A DNA stretch of 5,125 nt from the NCBI GenBank assembly GCA_027053695.1, contig JALUHL010000047.1, positions 1 to 5,125 of the forward strand, in the 5' to 3' direction. This document shows positions 1-5,125 of this stretch, in pieces. How positions within the stretch are numbered: the stretch's first letter is position 1; each line of letters starts with the position of its first letter. The translations under genes and the position numbers were made by a program. The DNA comes from Ghiorsea sp. Its GTDB lineage: Bacteria; Pseudomonadota; Zetaproteobacteria; Mariprofundales; Mariprofundaceae. A model generated the notes under the pieces. That model was not told the origin of the DNA, did not search any database, and saw nothing but the letters and a program-made list of their open reading frames with translations.

Positions 1-953
1 GCACCTCCATGGCTTTTCACCACAATACCATTCAAGCCCAATAAAGGCGCACCATTATGTTCGCTAGGATTAAGTGCAGTTTTTACACGTTTTAAAGCTT
101 TGCGGGACAACAACGCACCTGCTTTGGCTGTAATACTGGATGTTAATTCTTGTTTTAACGTGTCCAAAATCAGGCTGGCTACACCTTCCATAGTTTTTAA
201 AGCCACATTGCCTACAAAACCATCACACACAACCACATCCACGCGGTCGGAAAAAATATCTGTGCCTTCAACATTGCCAATGAAGTTCAAACTGGATTCT
301 TGAAGTCTAGGCGCTGCCACTTTAATGACATCCGTACCCTTACCTTCTTCTGTGCCGATGTTTAACAAACCAACGCGTGGGTTTTCCACACCTTCAGCAG
401 CTTGCAAATAGCAGCTACCCATCACCGCAAGTTGCACCAAATGGTCGGATGAACAATCCACATTTGCCCCAATATCCAAAAAGAATGTGCCGCCATCGCT
501 AGCAGGAATCATGGAAGCTAGCGCTGGCCTATCAATGCCCGGCAATGTTTTAAGGATAAGTTTAGAAATCGCCATCAGTGCGCCTGTGTTACCCGCACTC
601 ACCAAGGCATCCCAATCACCATCCCGAACAGCGCGCGCGCCAACATGGATGGATGATTGTTTTTTACGGCGCACAGCAATCGCTGGTGCATCCGTCATTT
701 CGATAAATTCTGCAGAGGGTACAATCTCGACTTGGTCAGCAAGACCTCGTGCCTTTAAAGCTGGCTCCAATACTTCTACCAGCCCACAAACACCAAACTT
801 TGCCTCTTTAGAAGACGAAGCAATCACTTGGCTTAACGCATCAAGTACAACATCGGGAGCACCATCGCCACCATGTCCATCAAGAAGGATGCGTATGTGT
901 TTGGAGGGTGCAGGCGCATTTGCCTGCGTTACATCTGCTGTTGCAGTTGGCAT
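1..953 (-). CDS. plsX: PlsX phosphate acyltransferase, C-terminus cut by window edge
   Basis: PlsX makes acyl-phosphate from acyl-ACP and inorganic phosphate, the substrate PlsY uses to begin phospholipid synthesis at the membrane. 317 codons are visible, and the family is usually about 330-350 residues, so only the extreme C-terminus is missing. Family motifs read in order: an N-terminal LLDGHGGDGAP (residues 23-33; the usual form is D-A/V-M-G-G-D), SAGNTGALMA (119-128), LDIGANVDC (159-167), GLLNIG (195-200), GNVEGTDIF (226-234), CDGFVGNVALKTMEG (243-257), GAPLLGLNG (301-309) and the SHG near the end. The ATG at 953-951 shares its A with the rpmF stop codon (TAATG), and GGAAG lies just upstream inside rpmF, so translational coupling to L32 is likely. 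About 18 residues precede the first conserved strand, a low-complexity Ala/Thr/Pro-rich extension. Identification is secure; the pathway role comes from family knowledge. Confidence 0.96.
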   Translation of the reverse strand, partial: MPTATADVTQANAPAPSKHIRILLDGHGGDGAPDVVLDALSQVIASSSKEAKFGVCGLVEVLEPALKARGLADQVEIVPSAEFIEMTDAPAIAVRRKKQSSIHVGARAVRDGDWDALVSAGNTGALMAISKLILKTLPGIDRPALASMIPASDGGTFFLDIGANVDCSSDHLVQLAVMGSCYLQAAEGVENPRVGLLNIGTEEGKGTDVIKVAAPRLQESSLNFIGNVEGTDIFSDRVDVVVCDGFVGNVALKTMEGVASLILDTLKQELTSSITAKAGALLSRKALKRVKTALNPSEHNGAPLLGLNGIVVKSHGG

Positions 954-1135
954 TAAGCTTCCGCTGTTGCCACAACCTCACGGCCTTTATAATGTCCACA
1001 GCTTTGGCACGCGTAGTGTTGACGATGCATTTCACCGCACTCTGTGCATTCGCTCATGCCAGAAAGTTTAATCGTATCGTGCGCGCGGCGCATATTACGT
1101 TTTGAGGCACTGGTTTTTCTCTTTGGTACAGCCAT
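953..1135 (-). CDS. rpmF: 50S ribosomal protein L32, zinc-ribbon (C+) form
   Basis: This 60-residue protein begins MAVPKRKTSASKRNMRRAHD, the standard L32 N-terminus: a basic tail that threads into 23S rRNA of the large subunit. Cys30-x2-Cys33 and Cys43-x2-Cys46 form a zinc ribbon, so this is the zinc-binding 'C+' type rather than the cysteine-free type of E. coli. The reading frame stays open to an ATG at 1156, but the true start is the ATG at 1135-1133: a strong AAGGAG (1147-1142) sits six bases before it, and the seven extra residues are not part of L32. The gene lies 98 bases after yceD and overlaps plsX by one base (TAATG), the usual yceD-rpmF-plsX order. A strong inverted repeat just upstream overlaps the Shine-Dalgarno region and is listed separately. 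Confidence 0.97.
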   Translation of the reverse strand: MAVPKRKTSASKRNMRRAHDTIKLSGMSECTECGEMHRQHYACQSCGHYKGREVVATAEA

Positions 1136-1141
1136 TTCATA

Positions 1142-1162
1142 CTCCTTCGTTGTCACAACGAA
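1142..1162 (-). promoter_or_regulatory. rpmF Shine-Dalgarno with overlapping perfect inverted repeat
   Basis: On the minus strand TTCGTTGT-G-ACAACGAA (1162-1146) is a perfect 8-bp inverted repeat about one central base. As RNA it could form a 7-bp stem with a UGA loop. Its 3' arm ends in the first two bases of AAGGAG (1147-1142), the rpmF ribosome binding site, so folding would crowd that site. It could instead be a DNA operator. The repeat and the overlap are seen directly; a regulatory role is inference. Confidence 0.55.
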
Positions 1163-1163
1163 C

Positions 1164-1177
1164 TACGCTTTCGCGTA
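1164..1177 (-). other. Potential GAAA-tetraloop hairpin in the rpmF leader
   Basis: Read on the minus strand, TACGC-GAAA-GCGTA forms a 5-bp stem closed by a C-G pair around a GNRA-type GAAA tetraloop. It lies directly upstream of the repeat that overlaps the rpmF ribosome binding site, so the yceD-rpmF spacer mRNA may carry two adjacent hairpins. On the other strand the same bases are followed by C and six T residues, giving a weak terminator-like shape with no plus-strand gene known to need it. Confidence 0.4.
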
Positions 1178-1233
1178 CTTTTTTAAATCATTTCTCTAGC
1201 TTCTTTGTGCGCACCCTAACAGGCAAAACACAA

Positions 1234-1788
1234 TCAAGCATCAAACTTAAAACCTTTGAGTGCAGCAAAAGCATTATCTTTAACTCTTTTATGGCAATCG
1301 CAACTGCCTTGATTCAAGTCAATGCCACACTGCAAGCACAAACCTTTACAGCTTTGCGAACAAACCACCAGCGGCTGCCATGCCAACCAAAAATGCTCTC
1401 TGAGCACTTCCAAAACATCCAACTTGCCATCGGCCAAACATTCAGGCTCTTCGCCTGTAAGTTGCAATTCGGCTTGTTCTTCTTCGCTTTTGCTTTGCCC
1501 AAGGGCGCAAATCACATCCACATCTCCAGACATATCATGCGCAAATTCAACATTGCATCGCCCACATGACCTAGGCACTTTCATCCGCCAAACACCTTTT
1601 AAAACAAAGTGTTCACCATGGTTTTCTAAGCTGCCTTGCCAAAGCATATCCGTAAATAAGGGCGAATGGGCATCCAAATCAGCGAAGCTTTCATCCGCCA
1701 GCTCCGATACAGGAATGCATACATCCCACTGCCGACCAGACTTTGCAAGCTCTTGAAGTATAAGGCTAAACTTATCTCGTTGAGACAT
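1234..1788 (-). CDS. yceD: YceD/DUF177 family protein, 23S rRNA accumulation factor
   Basis: A 184-residue protein of the YceD (DUF177) family, close to the family's usual 170-180 residues. Members sit next to rpmF across bacteria and plants and are needed for normal 23S rRNA accumulation; the molecular role is not settled. Visible signatures are a Cys75-x2-Cys78 pair in PRSCGRCNVEF (72-82), an acidic middle, and a C-terminal cysteine cluster Cys143, Cys147, Cys151, Cys154, Cys163 and Cys165 around GLCLQCGIDLN (149-159), ending with the family's typical F-x-x-LKGFK (174-181). The cysteine pairs suggest metal binding, probably zinc, by inference. The start ATG (1788-1786) has a good ribosome site, TAGGGGG, at 1802-1796, and a sigma70-like promoter about 60-85 bases upstream. 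It is followed by rpmF after 98 bases, most likely in the same transcript. Confidence 0.92.
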   Translation of the reverse strand: MSQRDKFSLILQELAKSGRQWDVCIPVSELADESFADLDAHSPLFTDMLWQGSLENHGEHFVLKGVWRMKVPRSCGRCNVEFAHDMSGDVDVICALGQSKSEEEQAELQLTGEEPECLADGKLDVLEVLREHFWLAWQPLVVCSQSCKGLCLQCGIDLNQGSCDCHKRVKDNAFAALKGFKFDA

Positions 1789-1846
1789 GGCTTAACCCCC
1801 TACATCCTAGCATTATAAAACCAACGCACAGCAAAAACGAGCGCGC

Positions 1847-1860
1847 ATTATGTGCATAAT
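1847..1860. repeat. 14-bp palindrome covering the -10 element
   Basis: ATTATG-TG-CATAAT is a perfect inverted repeat with 6-base arms and a 2-base centre. Its left arm is exactly the -10 hexamer (CATAAT on the minus strand) of the predicted yceD promoter. A symmetric site in this position could be bound by a dimeric repressor. An A/T-rich palindrome this short can also arise by chance, so the operator reading is inference. Confidence 0.4.
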
Positions 1861-1874
1861 CCGTGATTGGTCAA
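1847..1874 (-). promoter_or_regulatory. Sigma70-like promoter for yceD-rpmF-plsX
   Basis: On the minus strand TTGACC (1874-1869) is followed by 16 bases and CATAAT (1852-1847), matching five of six bases in each consensus hexamer. Transcription would start near 1840, giving a leader of about 52 bases before yceD. A perfect TATAAT also occurs at 1817-1812, but no matching -35 element is seen at the right distance. Located in the fxsA-yceD gap, this promoter would let the rpmF operon run independently of fxsA. Confidence 0.6.
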
Positions 1875-1906
1875 GCATAGAAAACAACAGCTTTTAAGGG
1901 AAATAA

Positions 1907-2353
1907 TCAGTCTTTTTTAATCACTTCAACATCAATGATTTCAACTTCAGGGTAACGCTTGTGTTGCGTGCTTGAAGGGGCATCCTCATAGCTCGAGCCT
2001 GCAAGTAAATATTTTGGCATGAGCAAACGCCGTACACCGGGAATCAACAATAAAAAGCCCAGTGTGTCCGTGATAAGCCCTGGGAAAAATAAAAGTATAC
2101 CTGCAATCACCAGCATCAAGCCATGCGCACTATGCTCAGCAAGCTTTTCTTGCTGCATATTGGCCATACTTTGCCTTGCTTGCATCAAGGTTTGCAGCCC
2201 TTGAATGCGGATAATCAACCCGCCTAAAGCGGCAGTAAACAAACAAAGCGCAATGGTCGCAAAGCCGCCAATATCGCTACCCACTTCAATCAACACATAA
2301 AGCTCGGCAAGGGGGACAACAACAAACAAAATGAATAAAAGACGTAATAACAT
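1907..2353 (-). CDS. fxsA: FxsA family inner-membrane protein
   Basis: A 148-residue protein with the layout of FxsA: an N-terminal hydrophobic helix with the PLAELYVLIEVG motif (residues 14-25), a second membrane segment (about 29-48) ending in RIQG (49-52), an amphipathic stretch, then the hallmark FFPGLITDTLGFLLLIPGVR (89-108). A short hydrophilic, acidic tail follows. E. coli FxsA, when overproduced, relieves exclusion of phage T7 by the F plasmid; its normal role is unknown. The start at 2353 begins directly at the first hydrophobic helix (MLLRLLFILF). No Shine-Dalgarno sequence is visible before it, and TTGAAA (2388-2383), 17 bases, TACATA (2365-2360) would place a transcript start on the A of the ATG, so a leaderless mRNA is possible. 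It is divergent from the ion-channel gene and separated by 118 bases from yceD. Confidence 0.9.
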   Translation of the reverse strand: MLLRLLFILFVVVPLAELYVLIEVGSDIGGFATIALCLFTAALGGLIIRIQGLQTLMQARQSMANMQQEKLAEHSAHGLMLVIAGILLFFPGLITDTLGFLLLIPGVRRLLMPKYLLAGSSYEDAPSSTQHKRYPEVEIIDVEVIKKD

Positions 2354-2474
2354 GGCTTATATGTAAGGCGGAGCGCCACAACTTTCAAGGGTTACGTATG
2401 GATAACAAATGGCATTCATTTTGCTGACCATCTTTTGAACAGCAATGTAAACCTACCCAAAAGCGAGCGTATCC
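2354..2474. promoter_or_regulatory. Divergent intergenic region between fxsA and the channel gene
   Basis: These 121 bases must hold the promoters for both divergent genes. On the minus strand TTGAAA-N17-TACATA (2388-2360) is a plausible fxsA promoter. On the plus strand I found no convincing -35/-10 pair for the channel gene; TTGCTG near 2421 and TTGAAC at 2435-2440 lack good partners. A small GGCG-GAG-CGCC inverted repeat lies at 2367-2377. Confidence 0.4.
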
Positions 2475-5125
2475 ATGAAAAAAGTTATGTCCCTGATGAA
2501 AGATAAAAGCCTACTATATTACCATGTTGAATGGATATTGATGCATCCAAGGTTTGGTATTTTAATGCTGGGGCTTGTCGCTCTTTCTTTCACGCATAAA
2601 CCTTGGCTCGCGGCTATTTTATTTTGTATTTTCACCATAGAAATTGGCGCTCGTATTGCCATAATCATCTACAAAACAAAGACAAACCCTTATCGCAAAT
2701 CTTTAAATCGGAAAATTGACGGTCTATTCCTTATTCTTGACATCATCGGCATTGCCTCTCTCCTTATCACTATTTTTGACATTCCTTTCCAAGCCGAAGA
2801 TGCCGCCATGGTACGCATGTTCCGTGCTTTATATTTGCTGCGTACTTTGCGTGTGTTCCGCTATTTTGATTTGCAAAGTGCCATGTATTCTCCCACATAC
2901 GGCATGTTCACATCCTTGGTAATCATGATTTCATTCTTTGCCACGGACACACTGCTGTGGGTGGTCATTATTTTCTTCTCCGTTGAACTTGTGCTGCGTT
3001 ATCTGATTATGAAGAATATGAATTTTGAATCCGAAAAAGAAAAACGCTATGAGTGGTTCTTCTGGTGGCTGGATGCGCTGGCAACCATTGTGATGGTGCC
3101 AGCATTTGCTATTATCCCTTATGGCGCTGCCCTGCGAAGCATGCGCCTTATTCGCTTGTTGCGCCCATGGATGGTCATTATCCGCAACCTTAAAGATGTG
3201 ATGCGGGAAGGTCAGTTCATGCAGGAAATTAACCTGATTGTATTGGTGCTTGCCGTGATCTCTATTGCAGGCGGTATTTTTGGTAATTTTATGATGCATG
3301 GCTTTGATTTTACACAAGATGGCATCGTTGACGCGCAAGATGATGGCATGATTCCCAAGATTTGGTTTGCTTTCCGTTTATTTACTGACCCTGGTAACAC
3401 TGTAGCTTTTCCAGAATCAAGCTCCATTGCCATATATTCTATTTTTGCCGTTATCATTGGCGTATTCATCTTTGCCTTCTTCATTGGCATTGGGGCAAGC
3501 ATTGTATCGGACTTGATGAACAAGCTGCGCAATGAACGCTTGGTGATTACCCGCCACATGGTGGTTTTTGGTTGGAACAATGTAGCACCTTATATTATCG
3601 CCCACCTTCGTCTGGTCGCAGAGCGTTCATTTTCTCATCTAAAATTGGTTTTGTTGCACCATGATGAGCAAGTACCTGAAGTGTTGTTGGAAGAAAAGTG
3701 GGTCACCTATCGCTATGGTGATGCCAAAAACATTCAAGATTTGCAGCGCGTCAACCTATCCGCAGCCAGACAGGCTTTAGTGCTTTTGCCGACTGAGCAA
3801 AGAGAAGCAGAAACCTTGCCTGAAAGCTTTTATTCCCTTGTCGCTATTCGTAATATGCAGCCTGATATTAAGCTTAGTATCGCTGTGCCGGGCATGAATA
3901 CTCCACGCATAGCTGAACACAAACATATGTTGCAAGTCGGCTGGGATAACCAAGGCGTATATGATAAACCCACGGTCATTTTATCGGCTGCAGATTTTCG
4001 TGCCAATGCCCTTAAAAACATTCTTCAATACAGTGATTTTGACCAAGTTATGAATCGCCTCATGATTCCAGAGCGCACCGAGGAATCATCGCTACAAGCC
4101 ATAGACTGGCAAGGCGCATTAACACAACAAGATAAAAGCTATATCTTATCTTCTGAAGATAACAAACATTCAGGTGATGTTTTTGCTATTGCTCAAGCTC
4201 TATTGATGCGCGGTGTCACCTTGGTAGGACTTGTGGATGAGCAGTTTAAAGTGGTTCCGCTGTATCGCTTGAAGCAACTTGACACTCTAAAAGTACGCGG
4301 CATTGCTGGTATTGCCTTGAATGAAAATGCTTTACAGGGTGAATTAGCTTATGTGCTTAAAACACAAGTCACTACAGTGCCTGCGTTGGAAGAAGCGCCA
4401 AACGTGAATATACAGGCATCTAAACCGCATATGCGCCTGCTGATTACTGGCTGGGTAGAAGGACTACCTTTATTACTTCAACGCTTGGCACCCGATTATG
4501 AAAATATTCACGTGGTTGTGCTCGACTGTTTTGATGAAGGCACGTTAAAAGACACCCAAGATTATATCCAACAGCGTTTGGCCACAGAAATCGATAGCGG
4601 GAAAATATCGCTGCTTATCAAAGCTTGGGATGGCAGTCATATGGAAATGCTGCGTGAACATGTCATCAACGCATCGCATGTTATGCTGGCAGATCCAATC
4701 AACAGCAAACAAAAACCCTTCACCGTCATCTCAACCATATTATCGCATATGATGAGTATTGTACGCACCGAGCATGTGCAACCCAAAATTTTTCCTATAT
4801 TACATGACCGTGACCAAGCACGCCTATTACAAGAGGAGTTGGATAGGTTCAGCTTACCCACAGAAGTGCACTTGCTCGTACCTGATGAATTTTATGGCGC
4901 ATATATCGCCCACACCAATTTTCATATGTACACAGCAGAAACTGAAGATGTCTATAAAATCAAACGTGTATTGCGGCATATTATCCATGATTTCATGGCT
5001 GACGATGATGATACCGACGCCTTGGAACTCTACACTTTAAAGGTAGATGCAGCCCTTGCTGATGAGCCTGAAGCTTTGTATGCATCTTTATTGGAGCAAG
5101 GTTATATCTGGATTGGTTATCGCTT
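2475..5125 (+). CDS. CASTOR/POLLUX-like RCK ion channel with two tandem voltage-sensor domains, C-terminus cut by window edge
   Basis: At least 883 residues of a membrane channel subunit, open to the window end. Voltage sensor 1 (about residues 27-130): S2 with FTIE (53-56) and R60, S3 with D89, S4 with R114, R117, Y120, R123, R126, R129. Voltage sensor 2 (143-237): S2 with FSVE (168-171) and R175, S3 with D200, S4 with R221, R224, R227, R230. A single pore follows: S5 (about 250-272), an acidic turret, pore helix (292-303), filter TDPGNT (304-309), and S6 (316-346). Two RCK-like Rossmann units start at HMVVFGW (361-367) and MRLLITGW (653-660); neither has GxGxxG. RYGDAKNIQDLQRVNLSAAR (413-432) and the IGYR near the end (880-883) recall plant CASTOR/POLLUX, whose C-terminus has IGYRL, so perhaps 40-60 residues are missing. 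The ATG at 2475 is the first after an in-frame stop at 2448 and has only a weak GAG ribosome site. Predicted: inner-membrane, tetrameric, gated by voltage and ligand. The ion carried is unknown. Family placement is from motif memory, not a search. Confidence 0.85.
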   Translation, partial: MKKVMSLMKDKSLLYYHVEWILMHPRFGILMLGLVALSFTHKPWLAAILFCIFTIEIGARIAIIIYKTKTNPYRKSLNRKIDGLFLILDIIGIASLLITIFDIPFQAEDAAMVRMFRALYLLRTLRVFRYFDLQSAMYSPTYGMFTSLVIMISFFATDTLLWVVIIFFSVELVLRYLIMKNMNFESEKEKRYEWFFWWLDALATIVMVPAFAIIPYGAALRSMRLIRLLRPWMVIIRNLKDVMREGQFMQEINLIVLVLAVISIAGGIFGNFMMHGFDFTQDGIVDAQDDGMIPKIWFAFRLFTDPGNTVAFPESSSIAIYSIFAVIIGVFIFAFFIGIGASIVSDLMNKLRNERLVITRHMVVFGWNNVAPYIIAHLRLVAERSFSHLKLVLLHHDEQVPEVLLEEKWVTYRYGDAKNIQDLQRVNLSAARQALVLLPTEQREAETLPESFYSLVAIRNMQPDIKLSIAVPGMNTPRIAEHKHMLQVGWDNQGVYDKPTVILSAADFRANALKNILQYSDFDQVMNRLMIPERTEESSLQAIDWQGALTQQDKSYILSSEDNKHSGDVFAIAQALLMRGVTLVGLVDEQFKVVPLYRLKQLDTLKVRGIAGIALNENALQGELAYVLKTQVTTVPALEEAPNVNIQASKPHMRLLITGWVEGLPLLLQRLAPDYENIHVVVLDCFDEGTLKDTQDYIQQRLATEIDSGKISLLIKAWDGSHMEMLREHVINASHVMLADPINSKQKPFTVISTILSHMMSIVRTEHVQPKIFPILHDRDQARLLQEELDRFSLPTEVHLLVPDEFYGAYIAHTNFHMYTAETEDVYKIKRVLRHIIHDFMADDDDTDALELYTLKVDAALADEPEALYASLLEQGYIWIGYR

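Noticed and set aside
487..1071. Long plus-strand open reading frame of 194 codons, and smaller ones at 100-303 and 908-1105
   Set aside because: They lie opposite plsX and rpmF, which have clear family motifs; the translations are Ser/Thr/Pro-rich with no recognisable domain, typical of antisense shadows.
1136..1156. Upstream ATG giving L32 a seven-residue N-terminal extension
   Set aside because: The AAGGAG site is correctly placed for the ATG at 1135, and L32 proteins begin with MAVP; the extension would translate through the ribosome site.
1164..1186. Plus-strand intrinsic terminator (short stem followed by C and six T)
   Set aside because: The stem is only 5 bp and no plus-strand gene precedes it; the structure makes more sense, if any, as part of the rpmF leader on the other strand.
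1207..1214. GTGCGCAC palindrome in the yceD-rpmF spacer
   Set aside because: Only eight bases long, with no flanking symmetry or placement at a promoter; chance is sufficient.
1102..1756. Plus-strand open frames at 1102-1569 and 1322-1756
   Set aside because: They are antisense to yceD, whose cysteine pattern and length fit its family, and they have no recognisable motif or ribosome site.
2811..2900. Two separate channel genes or a repeated sensor-pore unit
   Set aside because: One continuous frame covers both sensors, with only about 13 linker residues between them and no pore loop after the first sensor.
2931..3605. Minus-strand open frames opposite the channel gene at 2931-3338, 3212-3580 and 3417-3605
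   Set aside because: The plus strand here encodes S4, S5, pore and S6 of the channel in one uninterrupted frame; the antisense products look like random composition.

Overview
The window looks like chromosomal DNA from a Gram-negative bacterium with moderate G+C, probably a member of the Pseudomonadota. This is inferred from the yceD-rpmF-plsX gene order, the presence of an FxsA-family gene, and good sigma70-like promoter and Shine-Dalgarno elements. The lineage cannot be named from sequence reading alone. I see no mobile element, CRISPR array, tRNA, rRNA or clear sign of recent transfer.

Left half, minus strand (1-2353). Reading leftwards from the middle there is fxsA (2353-1907), a small membrane protein. 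A 118-bp gap follows, holding a sigma70-like promoter whose -10 hexamer lies in a palindrome. Then comes the conserved yceD (1788-1234), rpmF for a zinc-ribbon ribosomal protein L32 (1135-953), and plsX (953 to beyond base 1), which starts in a TAATG overlap with the rpmF stop. This is the usual bacterial cluster linking 23S rRNA/50S assembly with the start of phospholipid synthesis; fab genes normally follow plsX but would lie outside the window. The 98-bp yceD-rpmF spacer carries two potential mRNA hairpins. The second runs into the rpmF Shine-Dalgarno sequence.

Right half, plus strand (2475-5125, running off the window). A divergent gene encodes at least 883 residues of a large ion-channel subunit and has no stop inside the window. 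The pore (filter TDPGNT), the two nucleotide-binding-fold RCK-like cytoplasmic units, each starting with a 'GW' strand-turn instead of GxGxxG, and the C-terminal IGYR motif place it near the CASTOR/POLLUX (DMI1) channel family.

What stands out is the membrane part. Before the single pore there are two successive, apparently complete four-helix voltage-sensor domains. Each has an FxxE motif in S2, an Asp in S3 and an S4 with arginines at every third position. A voltage sensor-voltage sensor-pore-RCK-RCK subunit is not an architecture I know from any characterised channel. It also carries an EF-hand/dockerin-like acidic loop in the predicted outer turret directly before the pore helix. This gene is the best candidate for something undescribed in the window; the minus-strand genes are ordinary housekeeping genes with a few regulatory curiosities.
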